In this document: in pieces, positions 54,851 to 63,372 of the stretch
How the letters are laid out: each line of letters starts with the position of its first letter
Position numbering within the stretch: the first letter of the stretch is position 1
DNA from: Mycobacterium sp. Aquia_216
GTDB lineage: Bacteria > Actinomycetota > Actinomycetes > Mycobacteriales > Mycobacteriaceae
Direction: 5' to 3'
NCBI RefSeq assembly: GCF_026723865.1
Contig: NZ_CP113529.1
Coordinates: forward strand, 1,054,001 to 1,118,000
Length of the DNA stretch: 64,000 nucleotides
Notes under the pieces: generated by a model
Database searches by the model: none
What the model saw: the letters and a program-made list of their open reading frames with translations, nothing else
What the model was told of the DNA's origin: nothing
Made by a program: the position numbers and the translations under genes

Positions 54851-55663
54851 TCAGTCCGCCGAACCCGTCGGTGTGGCGCCCGTACCGAGATCGCTGAGCA
54901 GGCCAAGGCTCGCGGTGCCCGGGTTGAAGCCGGTGCTCGCGGTGGGCGAGTTGAGCAGGCTCACGTCCGGGCCGGCATGCGCTAACCCGGTGCCGGGAGT
55001 GTCCGTCAACCAGGACCCGACATGGCCGCCGGTGTGATCAAGGCTGGCGAGCGCGTTGACGTGGTGCGCCAGGCTGCCGGTGCCGGTGTGAGGTCCGAAC
55101 GTCAGGTTGCCATTGCTGAACTGCACGCCGAGGTTTTGCAGGACGTGCTGCCAGGGCGCCAGCTGCTCGGCGGCCGCCGAGGCGTCGGCGTGATACCCGG
55201 ACATCGCCGCCACGTCCGTGGCCCACATCTGCTCGTAGGCGGACTCGATGTCCATGATCGTCGGGGCGTTTTGCCCCAGATGGTTCGTCGACGCCAACGC
55301 CCGCACCAGCGCGCGATTGGCGTTGACCACCGCCGGCTGCACCGTGGCCGACAGTGCCGTCTCGAACGCGCCCGCGATGGCCGCGGCCTGGCTTGAGGTC
55401 GCCTCCGCCTGGGCCGCTGCGGCCTTGAGCCAGCTCACGTATTGGGTCGCGACGGCCAGCATCGCGGTCGCCGAGGGGCCCTGCCAGGACCCGTTGGCGA
55501 GATCCGATGCCACGGAAAAAAACGACGACGCGGACGAGGTCAGGTTCTCCGCAAGCCCGTCCCAGGCTTCCGCGGCAGCATGCAGCGGCGCCGATCCAGG
55601 ACCGGCGTAAAGGAGGGCCGAATTGATCTCTGGCGGCAACCACGCAAAATGCGGGCTCGTCAC
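54851..55663 (-). CDS. Short PPE-family protein at the PPE10 locus
   Basis: A 270-aa PPE protein. Residues 1-180 form the PPE domain ([18 protein letters not shown] at the start, GSWQGPSA near residue 58 with the WxG turn, helical A-rich hairpins). The C-terminus has only a trace of the Asn/Gly-rich repeats expected of MPTR members ([14 protein letters not shown]). The M. tuberculosis gene at this place, PPE10, is about 487 aa from memory, so the repeat region is lost or was never gained. No PE partner or ESX gene is adjacent. Start GTG 55663. Confidence 0.88.
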   Translation of the reverse strand: MTSPHFAWLPPEINSALLYAGPGSAPLHAAAEAWDGLAENLTSSASSFFSVASDLANGSWQGPSATAMLAVATQYVSWLKAAAAQAEATSSQAAAIAGAFETALSATVQPAVVNANRALVRALASTNHLGQNAPTIMDIESAYEQMWATDVAAMSGYHADASAAAEQLAPWQHVLQNLGVQFSNGNLTFGPHTGTGSLAHHVNALASLDHTGGHVGSWLTDTPGTGLAHAGPDVSLLNSPTASTGFNPGTASLGLLSDLGTGATPTGSAD

Positions 55664-55701
55664 TGCAATAACTTAACCGGGACGGGCCCCTCTTCGTGGC
55701 G

Positions 55702-57432
55702 TTATGGCGTTGGTGCGGGTGCGGTCTGCCGGCCGCGGATCAGCTTGCCGGGACGCGCGTCGGTGGGTTTGCCGTTTTCGGCGATCACTTCACCGGACAC
55801 GATCGTGGCCACGTACCCCTCCGCGGTCTGGTCCAGACGACGCCCGCCGGCGGGCAAGTCGTAGGTGATCACCGGCTTGTGCAGGCGCAGCGCGGCGTGG
55901 TCGATCACGTTGAGATCGGCCTTGTATCCAACCGCGATGCGGCCCCGATCGGCCAGTCCGGCGACCCGCGCCGGAACCGAGGTCAGCTCGCGGACGGCTT
56001 CGGGCACCGAGAATCGCCCGGACGCCCGGTCCCGGGCCCAATGCGACAGGAAGAACGTCGAATAGCTGGCGTCGCAGATCATTCCGTAGTGAGCGCCGCC
56101 GTCGCCCAGTCCGAGCACCACGTCGTCGCGGTGCAGCAGTTCGCCCACGGTGTTCAGCGAGTTCCGCTCCAGGTTGCTGGTCGCGACCAGCAGCATGGCG
56201 CGGCCCTCGTCGTCGAGCAGCCGGTCGTAAGCCTCTTCCATCGGATTCACCCCGCGGGCCCTGGCCCGGGCGCCGATGCTGTCCGCCGGGTCCGGCTCGT
56301 AGTTGGGGTGCTCGCCCAACGGGAAGATCCAGTCCCACATCTGGGCGACATACAGGATCGGGTGCCCGGGGCCCGGCTTGTCGGCCAGGATGCGGGCGCG
56401 GACCTCGGGCTTGCGCATCTCGGCGACCCGCTCGGCCAACGGCAGATGCGCGATCTCCTGGTAGCTGGGGTAGAGCACGAACGGGTTGGCGGTGAGCTGC
56501 AGCCCGATGATCAACCCGATCGGGCGCGGCAGCAGCTGCGCGGTGATGTCGCCGCCGGCGGCATTCGCCTTCTCGACCATGTTGATCGCGTCGGGCCACG
56601 TCGGGTCGCCGGCGTTGGCGACGACGAGCGTGAAGGTGACCGGCAGCCCGACCTCCTCGGCGACGTCGAACACCGTCTGCAGCACCGGTTGGTAGCCACC
56701 GGCCGGAATGTCGGGCACGAATTGCAGCAGCCCGCCGCCGCCGTCGACGACGCCCTTGGCGATCTCCTCGATCTCCTCGCGGGCGGCGTCGTAACTCGGT
56801 ATGGGCGAACCGCTTTCGGTCTTGTGGATGGTCAACCGGGACGACGCGAATCCCAGCGCCCCGACCTCCATGGCCTCCTTGGCCAGCGCCCGCATCTTCG
56901 CGAGGTCGTCGGCGGTGGCCGGTTCACGGTTGGCGCCGCGCTGCCCCATCACGTAGACGCGCAACGGCGAATGCGGAAGGTAGGCGGCCACATCGATGTC
57001 GCGACGGCCGGCGTCCAGCGCGTTCAGGTATTCGGGGAAGGTCTCCCAGGTCCAGGGCAGACCGTCGGTCATCACGACGCCCGGAATGTCTTCGACCCCG
57101 GCCATCACGTCGACGAGGACGTCGTGGTCTTCCTGGCGGCAGGGCGCGAACCCGACGCCGCAGTTGCCCATGACCACGGTGGTCACCCCGTGCGCGGAGG
57201 ACGGCGTCAGGCGCTCCGACCAGATGGACTGACCGTCATAGTGTGTGTGCAGATCGACGAAACCCGGCGTGATCAGCAGGCCGGTCGCGTCGATCTCGCG
57301 CTCCGCGGTGTCGCCGTTGGTGGCGCCGACGGCGGTGATGACGCCACCGATTACTCCGACGTTGCCGACGTACGGCTCACTCCCCAGGCCGTCGACGATG
57401 GTGCCATTGCGAATCAGAAGGTCATAGCTCAC
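55702..57432 (-). CDS. N-acyl-D-amino-acid deacylase-like amidohydrolase
   Basis: A 576-aa amidohydrolase of the D-aminoacylase type. The metal motif is HTH in VDLHTHYDGQ near residue 62, with GNCGVGFAPCR near 90 (Cys metal ligand of this family), and GDGGAHYG near 445 with the catalytic Asp. The N-terminal strand domain (DLLIRNGTIVDG) is standard. It likely hydrolyses N-acyl-D-amino acids or related cyclic amides. Start GTG 57432. It is divergent from the VOC gene with 45 bp between them. Confidence 0.88.
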   Translation of the reverse strand: MSYDLLIRNGTIVDGLGSEPYVGNVGVIGGVITAVGATNGDTAEREIDATGLLITPGFVDLHTHYDGQSIWSERLTPSSAHGVTTVVMGNCGVGFAPCRQEDHDVLVDVMAGVEDIPGVVMTDGLPWTWETFPEYLNALDAGRRDIDVAAYLPHSPLRVYVMGQRGANREPATADDLAKMRALAKEAMEVGALGFASSRLTIHKTESGSPIPSYDAAREEIEEIAKGVVDGGGGLLQFVPDIPAGGYQPVLQTVFDVAEEVGLPVTFTLVVANAGDPTWPDAINMVEKANAAGGDITAQLLPRPIGLIIGLQLTANPFVLYPSYQEIAHLPLAERVAEMRKPEVRARILADKPGPGHPILYVAQMWDWIFPLGEHPNYEPDPADSIGARARARGVNPMEEAYDRLLDDEGRAMLLVATSNLERNSLNTVGELLHRDDVVLGLGDGGAHYGMICDASYSTFFLSHWARDRASGRFSVPEAVRELTSVPARVAGLADRGRIAVGYKADLNVIDHAALRLHKPVITYDLPAGGRRLDQTAEGYVATIVSGEVIAENGKPTDARPGKLIRGRQTAPAPTP

Positions 57433-57477
57433 CTAATCAATCTACGACCGTCCCCGAAGTCGTGCCACGATCATTTC

Positions 57478-57855
57478 GTGATCGACCACATCGGTATTAA
57501 CTGCGCCGACTACTCGAAATCCCAGGCGTTCTATGACACCGTCCTGGCGGTCCTGGGCTTTACGCGGCAGCTGGATTTCGGCGAGGCCATCGGTTACGGA
57601 CGCGACGGCACGCCGACGTTCTGGATCTCGGATGCTTCTGCGGGCGCCGGGATGGGTCCCAATCGGGAGACCCACATCGCCTTTGCGGCCGCCGACGAAA
57701 ACGCCGTACGCGCGTTTCACGAGGCGGCGCTGCGGCTGGGTGCCGAATCGTTGCATGAGCCCAGGTTGTGGCCGGAATACCACCCCGGATACTTTGGTGC
57801 GTTCGTGCGCGATCCGGACGGCAACAACGTCGAAGCGGTCCATCACGGGGCCTGA
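57478..57855 (+). CDS. VOC-superfamily (glyoxalase-like) protein
   Basis: A 125-aa VOC protein starting at GTG 57478. VIDHIGINCADYSKSQAFY contains the first-strand His, THIAFAAAD the second-half His, and DPDGNNVEAVHHG the C-terminal Glu. A much longer open frame runs upstream but lies antisense to the deacylase and is not real. Function unknown; a detoxifying glyoxalase or an antibiotic-binding protein is possible. Confidence 0.84.
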   Translation: MIDHIGINCADYSKSQAFYDTVLAVLGFTRQLDFGEAIGYGRDGTPTFWISDASAGAGMGPNRETHIAFAAADENAVRAFHEAALRLGAESLHEPRLWPEYHPGYFGAFVRDPDGNNVEAVHHGA

Positions 57856-57914
57856 TGGTGGCGACCCGCTTCGCCCGGCTCCGCCGCGCTCGCGATCGCC
57901 ACGCGGCCGATCAG

Positions 57915-57920
57915 TAAGGT
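57915..57920 (+). promoter_or_regulatory. -10 box of DinB-like gene, leaderless
   Basis: TAAGGT, 6 nt before the ATG at 57927. Confidence 0.5.
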
Positions 57921-57926
57921 CGCGGT

Positions 57927-58442
57927 ATGTCAGATAGCGACGCCGCCACCCGGGAGCTACTCCGCGACGCGTTCACCCGGTTGATCGAACACGTCGACGA
58001 GCTCACCGACGGACTGACCGACGAGTTGTCCAGCTACCGCCCTACCCCGGACGCCAACACCATCGCCTGGCTGCTCTGGCACAGCGCCCGAGTGCAGGAC
58101 ATCCAGCTGGCCGACGTGGCCGGTGTCGAGGAGGTTTGGACCCGCGACGGCTGGGTGGATCGATTCGCGCTGGACCTGCCCCGCCGGGACACCGGCTACG
58201 GCCACGGCCCGGCAGAGGTGGGAAAGGTGCGGGCCTCTGCCGACCTGCTGTCCGGCTACTACCACGCGGTGCACAAGCTCAGCCTGGAGTACATCGCCGG
58301 CGTGACCGCCGACGAGCTGGGCCGCGTCGTCGACACCAACTGGGACCCGCCGGTGACGGCCAGCGCCCGGTTGGTCAGCATCGTCGACGATTGCGCCCAG
58401 CACCTCGGGCAAGCGGCATACGTGCGGGGGATCGCGCCGTAA
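57927..58442 (+). CDS. DinB-like (DUF664) protein, Rv0443-like
   Basis: A 171-aa four-helix DinB-superfamily protein, the same length as Rv0443. WLLWHSARVQD near residue 50 and VDDCAQHLGQAAYVRG near 153 supply the metal-binding histidines; a third is in YYHAVHKLSLEY near 113. Related actinobacterial proteins are mycothiol-dependent enzymes, which fits a mycothiol-producing host. A leaderless transcript is predicted from the -10 box. Confidence 0.87.
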   Translation: MSDSDAATRELLRDAFTRLIEHVDELTDGLTDELSSYRPTPDANTIAWLLWHSARVQDIQLADVAGVEEVWTRDGWVDRFALDLPRRDTGYGHGPAEVGKVRASADLLSGYYHAVHKLSLEYIAGVTADELGRVVDTNWDPPVTASARLVSIVDDCAQHLGQAAYVRGIAP

Positions 58443-58451
58443 ATCGGCCCG

Positions 58452-58457
58452 TAGATT
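58452..58457 (+). promoter_or_regulatory. -10 box of 58464 membrane-protein gene, leaderless
   Basis: TAGATT, 6 nt before GTG 58464. Confidence 0.5.
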
Positions 58458-58463
58458 GGGCAA

Positions 58464-59312
58464 GTGCGATTCCTCGCGACGCTAGTGCTGTGGCTGTTCA
58501 CCACGGTTGCGCTGGCGGTGGCGGTCCCCGCGGCATGGGTGCAGCGCAATCTCGTCGACGAGAACGGCTACACCGCGCTGGCCCAGCAGGCGGCCGGTGA
58601 CCCCGCCCTGCAGTCCGCGATGGCCGGTGAACTCACCACCCGGGCGATGACGTTGATCGCCCAGCACAGCGCCGGGCGCTATCCGGTCGACAGCTCGCAA
58701 GTGCACGACGCCGCCGCGACATTCACGGCCGGTCCCTCGTTCCCGCCGCTGTTCGCGACGGCGAACCAGGCGGCGCATCGCTGGCTGTTCGACGACGCCG
58801 GATCCGGCGACGCCTGGGCGGTCGACGTGGCCCCGATGCTCAACGACAGCGCGTTTGCGCCGATCTTGAGCGAGTACAACGTGCAAGTGCCCGCAACGCT
58901 GACGGTTCCGCTGACGGCGTCGGTGCCGCACGAGCTGCGGCAGGGGGAGCTGAGCCGGGTCGCCGCCTGGGGCAAGCAGGCGAGTCTGGGTGCGGCCGTC
59001 CTGTGCGGTGGGTTCGCCCTGCTGACGCTGCTCGCCGCCCGGCGCCGCGGCAAGGCGCTGACGAGTCTCGGTGTCTCTGCGCTGCTCGTCGGCGCGGCCG
59101 GGTGGGTCGGCATCGAGGTCGCGGGCCGCTACGTCGACTACGTGCTCAATCGCACCACCGGTGACCTCCGCCAGATCGGGGGCGCCATGGTGCATGGCGC
59201 CGAGGCCGGTCTGCGTCAATGGCTGAACCTGACGCTGACCGCCGGCGCAGGGCTGGTGGTTTTCGGCGTGATCGTCGCGGTGCTGGGCAGCCTGCTCAAG
59301 AAGCAGACCTAG
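58464..59312 (+). CDS. Conserved membrane protein between DinB and rskA
   Basis: A 282-aa protein. A signal-anchor helix (residues 3-25) is followed by an extracytoplasmic domain of about 145 residues, then three helices near 173-191, 199-217 and 250-275. I do not recognise a named family, though actinobacterial membrane proteins with this layout are common. It is not expected at this place in M. tuberculosis, where Rv0443 is followed by rskA. The stop overlaps the convergent rskA by 4 bp. Confidence 0.75.
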   Translation: MRFLATLVLWLFTTVALAVAVPAAWVQRNLVDENGYTALAQQAAGDPALQSAMAGELTTRAMTLIAQHSAGRYPVDSSQVHDAAATFTAGPSFPPLFATANQAAHRWLFDDAGSGDAWAVDVAPMLNDSAFAPILSEYNVQVPATLTVPLTASVPHELRQGELSRVAAWGKQASLGAAVLCGGFALLTLLAARRRGKALTSLGVSALLVGAAGWVGIEVAGRYVDYVLNRTTGDLRQIGGAMVHGAEAGLRQWLNLTLTAGAGLVVFGVIVAVLGSLLKKQT

Positions 59313-60010
59313 GCCAGCGGCAAGGTGGCCAGTATCGGGCTGGTCGGCTGCGGTGAGCCGGCGCCGGGTTCCACGGTGAAGGCCAGTGCGGTCGACGCTC
59401 CCAGGTTGGTCAGCGTCGCCGTCGTCGAGGGCGAGACGGCCGCGGTGCCCATCGTCCCCGCCGAGGTCGGGCCTTGGGCGCCGATCAACCACATCTGGTA
59501 GACGGTGCCCGGATTCGGCGGTGGCACGTTGTTCATCACCAGCACGCCCGCCCCGCGATCGCGCGAGAACACCACCGTGGCCGTCCCGTTGGCCAGCGGG
59601 CGGGAAACCGTGCGCACGTCCGGAGCCGCCATCACCTGCTCGGCTACCGACCGCGACGGCGTCGGGCGCAACAGCGTCTGGACGCCGAATGCCGTCAGCC
59701 CCGCCACGATCGCAGCCGCTACAGATATCAACGCGGTTGTGCGCCAACGTCGTTGGCGCTTCAGTGGGCTCGACGCGGCGATAGCCAGCACGGCTGCCCG
59801 CAGCTGCGGCGGCGGCTCGGCGACGGTCGCGGCCGAGACGACGGCCATCGTCTCGCGCACGGCACGAACTTCCTCGGCGAAGGCCGACGCGATCGAGGCG
59901 GGCGCGGCGGCGACCTGCCGGTCGATGTCGACGCGCTCGGCGTCGGAGACGGCGTGCAGGGCATACGGCGTGGCCAGCTCGAGCAGTTCGAAATCAGCGG
60001 GTTCGGTCAT
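59309..60010 (-). CDS. rskA: Anti-sigma-K factor RskA
   Basis: A 233-aa single-pass membrane anti-sigma factor. The cytoplasmic N-terminal domain ([28 protein letters not shown]) holds SigK. One transmembrane helix spans about residues 91-111. The extracytoplasmic part ([21 protein letters not shown]2337/RskA C-domain type) should receive the signal that triggers proteolysis. ATG 60010 overlaps the sigK stop by ATGA, so both are made together. The reading frame is intact. Orthologue of Rv0444c. Confidence 0.94.
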   Translation of the reverse strand: MTEPADFELLELATPYALHAVSDAERVDIDRQVAAAPASIASAFAEEVRAVRETMAVVSAATVAEPPPQLRAAVLAIAASSPLKRQRRWRTTALISVAAAIVAGLTAFGVQTLLRPTPSRSVAEQVMAAPDVRTVSRPLANGTATVVFSRDRGAGVLVMNNVPPPNPGTVYQMWLIGAQGPTSAGTMGTAAVSPSTTATLTNLGASTALAFTVEPGAGSPQPTSPILATLPLA

Positions 60011-60570
60011 GGCACGTCCAGGCAGTTACGCAGCCCGCGCAGCGCGTCGCGAATGCGCGATTTGATCGTCGACAGATTGGCAGCCAGTCGCTGCGATACC
60101 TCGACGTAGGTCAGCCCGCCGTAGTAGGCCATTTCGATGCACTGGCGCTGCGCGTCGGTCAGCGAGCCCAGGCAGTCGGCGACTCGGCGGCGCTCGTCCC
60201 CGGCGATCGCCGAGTCGGCGACCACATCATGGTCGGTGTCGACGTTGGCGGCGCCGTAGCGCGATTCCCGGCGGCTGCCGGCCTGCTCGGCGCGCACCCG
60301 GTCGATGGCCCGCCGGTGCGCCATCGTCAGCAGCCAGGACAGCGCGGAGCCGCGGGCGGGGTCGTAGTCGGACGCCGACCGCCACACCTCGAGATAGATC
60401 TCCTGGGTGGTTTCCTCGCTGTAGCCGGCGTCGCGCAAGACCCGGATCACCAGCCCGAACACCCGGCTTTTGGTGAGGTCGTAGACCGCGGCGAACGCCT
60501 GGGTGTCGCCGCGCGCGACTTCGCGCAGCAACTCATCCAGGTCGCTGCTCAGCTGCGGCAGTCCGGTCAT
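60007..60570 (-). CDS. sigK: ECF sigma factor SigK
   Basis: A 187-aa ECF sigma factor, the same length as in M. tuberculosis. Region 2 ([23 protein letters not shown]...[37 protein letters not shown]) and region 4 ([41 protein letters not shown]) are clear. Cys133 and Cys183, which can form a redox-responsive disulfide in the M. tuberculosis protein, are both kept. SigK drives mpt70/mpt83-type genes, which are not in this window. TAGGCT (60584-60579) lies 8 nt before the ATG. Orthologue of Rv0445c. Confidence 0.95.
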   Translation of the reverse strand: MTGLPQLSSDLDELLREVARGDTQAFAAVYDLTKSRVFGLVIRVLRDAGYSEETTQEIYLEVWRSASDYDPARGSALSWLLTMAHRRAIDRVRAEQAGSRRESRYGAANVDTDHDVVADSAIAGDERRRVADCLGSLTDAQRQCIEMAYYGGLTYVEVSQRLAANLSTIKSRIRDALRGLRNCLDVP

Positions 60571-60578
60571 TATCAGGT

Positions 60579-60584
60579 AGCCTA
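60579..60584 (-). promoter_or_regulatory. -10 box upstream of sigK
   Basis: TAGGCT on the minus strand, 8 nt before the sigK ATG, within the 44-nt gap after the DUF1295 gene. It would allow sigK-rskA to be expressed apart from the upstream operon. Confidence 0.35.
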
Positions 60585-60614
60585 TCGCTCCCCACCGAGT
60601 CGCCGCGGCGACGG

Positions 60615-61409
60615 CTACCGCCGTGCCGGTCGCGGTGGTCGCGGAAAGAAACACGCCGTCCGTTGCTGATATTCCGCGAAGCCCGGCCGGCCGGCCATCA
60701 ACTTCTCGGTCAGCCGAGCTCCGGTCACGTAGACCAGGAAGTACGTCATCAGCAGCGGGGAGCCGACCGTGGCCAGTGGCCACCAACCGTTGACGGTGAT
60801 CAGCCACACCCCCCACCACACGGTGGCATCACCGAAGTAATTGGGGTGACGCGTCCACGCCCATAGGCCGCGATCCATCACCACGCCGCGATTGGCCGGG
60901 TCAGCCTTGAAGATCCGCAGCTGCCGGTCGCCGACCGCTTCGAAGGTGATCCCCACCAACCACACCGCCACACCGAGCGCGAGGACCGCGGTCAGCGGTT
61001 TCGGGGTGGGGCCGGTCACCGCGGACAGCTGCAGCGGGAACGAGACGAACCAGGTGATGAACGCCTGCAACAGAAAGACCTTGCGCACGACCAGACCGGG
61101 TGTGGTGTCCCGCAGCAGCGCGGCGTAGCGCGGATCCTCGCCCTTGCCGACGGTCTTGCGCTGGATGTGCCAGCTCAGCCGCAGGCCCCAGATCGTCACC
61201 AGCGCCAGCAGCAGCCAGCGCCGGGTCGGGTCGCCGTGGCCCAGTATGGCCGCCGCGGCGGCAATGGCGACGAAGCCGATGCCCCACGCCACGTCGACGA
61301 CGTTATAGCGGCCGATGTGCCTGCCGATGGCGAACGTGACCGAATGCACCACGGCGAGAACGACAACCGAGGCACCGGACACCTCGGCCAAATTCATGAC
61401 AACGCTCAT
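60615..61409 (-). CDS. DUF1295 membrane protein, Rv0446c-like
   Basis: A 264-aa polytopic protein of the DUF1295 / steroid 5-alpha reductase-like fold. NVVDVAWGIGFV near residue 35, WGLRLSWHIQ near 78, and the C-terminal RGLWAWTRHPNYFGDATVWWG near 190 are diagnostic; the RHPNYFGD segment is the cofactor-binding part of isoprenylcysteine methyltransferase and reductase relatives. In the ufaA1 neighbourhood it may reduce or modify a fatty chain. ATG 61409 overlaps the ufaA1 stop by ATGA. Orthologue of Rv0446c. Confidence 0.88.
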   Translation of the reverse strand: MSVVMNLAEVSGASVVVLAVVHSVTFAIGRHIGRYNVVDVAWGIGFVAIAAAAAILGHGDPTRRWLLLALVTIWGLRLSWHIQRKTVGKGEDPRYAALLRDTTPGLVVRKVFLLQAFITWFVSFPLQLSAVTGPTPKPLTAVLALGVAVWLVGITFEAVGDRQLRIFKADPANRGVVMDRGLWAWTRHPNYFGDATVWWGVWLITVNGWWPLATVGSPLLMTYFLVYVTGARLTEKLMAGRPGFAEYQQRTACFFPRPPRPARR

Positions 61410-62677
61410 CGGTGCCCCTCGCGTGCGAACGTCCACTGGTAGACGTTGAGGTAGCCGGATCGGAAGCCGGCTTCCGAATGCGCCAGGTACAGCTCCCACA
61501 TCCGCTGGAACACGTCATCGAAACCCAAGTGCGCCAACCGGTCCCGTTTTCTGACGAACTGTTCCCGCCAGAGCCGCAGGGTTTCGGCGTAGTGCGGGCG
61601 CAGCGACGCCATATCGACCGTGCGTAAATTCGTGCGGCACTCGGTGATTGCGGAGATGGCCTGGGTGGATGGCAACAGTCCGCCCGGGAAGATGTACTTC
61701 TGGATCCAGGTATGCGTGTTGCGGCTGGCCATCATCCGGCCGTGCGGCATCGTGATCGCCTGAATCGCCACCCGGCCGCCCGGCCGCACCAGCTGTTCGA
61801 GCGTGGTGAAATACCGCTGCCACGCGTGGAATCCCACTGCCTCGATCATCTCGACCGACACCACTGCGTCGTAACACCCGTTGACGTCGCGGTAATCGCA
61901 GAGGTCGATCGCCACCTTGTCGGACAGCCCTGCCGCGGCAACCCGAAGCCGCGCCAGCCGCTGTTGTTCGACCGACAAGGTCACCGAGCGGACCTCTGCT
62001 CCGCGGGCGGCAGCGCGGATGCACAGCTCGCCCCATCCGGTGCCGATTTCGAGCACCCTGCTGCCCTGGTGAACTCCGGCGATATCGAGCAGCCGATCGA
62101 TCTTGCGGTGTTGCGCCGCAGCCAAATCCGACGAGGACGCCGGCAGCTGCTTGAACAGAGCGCAGGAATACGTCATGGTCTCGTCGAGGAATTCGGTGAA
62201 CAGGTCGTTGGACAAGTCGTAATGCTCGGCGATGTTGCGCCGGGCGCGCTCCCGGCTGGCGTCCCGCCACCGCGGCCGGAAGGCCGGCGCAATCGGACGC
62301 AGCCACTGCAGCGGTCGCGGCACCAGCTCGCCCACCGACGAGGCGAACACCGTCAACACCTCGCTGAGGTCATCCGAGGACCACTCGCCGGCCATGTAGG
62401 ACTCGCCGAATCCGATCAGGCCGTAGCGCCCGATCCGGCGGGCCAACGCTTCCGGGTGGTGGACGACCAAGGTCGGCACCGTCGGGTCGGCCGCGCCGAC
62501 CGCCGTGCCGTCGGGGTAGGCCACTCGCAGCGGTAGGCGAGCGGCCGCGCGGCGCAGCAGCCGGTCGGCGGCCACGGCTGATGCCGAGCTGACGGGACCG
62601 GACGGTACCTTCGCGACGGCCGGCCAGTTCCTGGATTCGATTGCCGCCGAATGCTTTCGGATGGTCTGTACGGTCAT
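61406..62677 (-). CDS. ufaA1: Cyclopropane/methylated fatty-acid synthase UfaA1
   Basis: A 423-aa SAM-dependent methyltransferase of the CFA synthase family. YDLSNDLFTEFLDETMTYSCALF near residue 150 is the family signature, VLEIGTGWGELC near 204 binds SAM, and VSVEMIEAVG near 263 is the active-site loop. The M. tuberculosis enzyme acts on the double bond of oleoyl chains in phospholipids, a route to tuberculostearic acid. ATG 62677 overlaps the stop of the DUF1365 gene. Orthologue of Rv0447c. Confidence 0.93.
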   Translation of the reverse strand: MTVQTIRKHSAAIESRNWPAVAKVPSGPVSSASAVAADRLLRRAAARLPLRVAYPDGTAVGAADPTVPTLVVHHPEALARRIGRYGLIGFGESYMAGEWSSDDLSEVLTVFASSVGELVPRPLQWLRPIAPAFRPRWRDASRERARRNIAEHYDLSNDLFTEFLDETMTYSCALFKQLPASSSDLAAAQHRKIDRLLDIAGVHQGSRVLEIGTGWGELCIRAAARGAEVRSVTLSVEQQRLARLRVAAAGLSDKVAIDLCDYRDVNGCYDAVVSVEMIEAVGFHAWQRYFTTLEQLVRPGGRVAIQAITMPHGRMMASRNTHTWIQKYIFPGGLLPSTQAISAITECRTNLRTVDMASLRPHYAETLRLWREQFVRKRDRLAHLGFDDVFQRMWELYLAHSEAGFRSGYLNVYQWTFAREGHR

Positions 62678-63372
62678 CGCGGTACCACCGGAACTCGACG
62701 TAACCACAGTTTGATCCCCTGAATTCGGATGCGTGCGGCGACCACCAGCGGTGCCAGTGGCGAAATGATTTGCATGATCGCGACCTGGCGTACGGTCGCC
62801 GGTCGCCGTTGTCCGCGCACGTTGGCGACGAACGCCGGCTGTCGATCGCGGCGCAGCTCCACGGTGATGTCGACTTCGGTGTCGGGCCGTGGTGCTCGCA
62901 CCAGGTAGTAACCGTCCACCGCGTTGAACGGCGAAACATACAGCTTCTTCGCGGTCACCACCGGCAGCTCGGCCGGGGGCAGGAGGTAGGCGTGTCGCTC
63001 GCCGTAGGTGTTGTGTACCTCGGCGATCACATGGCGCAGCCGGCCGTCGCGGTCGTGGCACCAGAAGACGCTCAGCGGGTTGAAGACATAGCCGAATACG
63101 CGTGCCTGCAGCAGCGCGGTGATGCGACCGTCGGGGGCGGCCAGGCCGCGGTTGGCGAAGAAGACGCCGAGCCGGTCGCGCAATGAGCCGTGCTGCGGGT
63201 CGGTGAAGTGATCCGAGGCCCGGAACCGGGCGAACGGCCGCAGCCACCAGGGCAACCGGGGCGGCTCGTCGACATCGATATACCAGCTGTAGCTTCGGTA
63301 TTCGAACGAATGGCGTACGGGGGCCTGTCGCGAATGGCTGATTGTGGTGCGATAAATCGCGGGCGTCAGCAC
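62674..63372 (-). CDS. DUF1365 protein, Rv0448c-like
   Basis: A 232-aa protein of DUF1365, which regularly accompanies CFA-synthase-like genes and FAD amine oxidase-like genes. Segments are HSFEYRSYSWYIDVD near residue 21, VFGYVFNPLSVFWCHD near 92, EVHNTYGERHAYLLP, and KKLYVSPFNAVDGYY near 142. No catalytic motif is evident; a lipid-transfer or chaperone role in fatty-acid modification is plausible. Start GTG 63372, overlapping the upstream gene by 7 nt. Confidence 0.88.
   Translation of the reverse strand: MLTPAIYRTTISHSRQAPVRHSFEYRSYSWYIDVDEPPRLPWWLRPFARFRASDHFTDPQHGSLRDRLGVFFANRGLAAPDGRITALLQARVFGYVFNPLSVFWCHDRDGRLRHVIAEVHNTYGERHAYLLPPAELPVVTAKKLYVSPFNAVDGYYLVRAPRPDTEVDITVELRRDRQPAFVANVRGQRRPATVRQVAIMQIISPLAPLVVAARIRIQGIKLWLRRVPVVPR

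Noticed and set aside
55696..57855. A 719-codon plus-strand open frame
   Set aside because: Its first 590 codons are antisense to a convincing D-aminoacylase gene and show arginine/valine-rich shadow composition. Only its 3' end from 57478 is a real VOC gene.
58482..59747. A 421-codon minus-strand frame over the membrane gene and rskA
   Set aside because: Its composition is histidine/arginine/glycine-rich without motifs, and the plus-strand membrane gene and rskA have clear signals.
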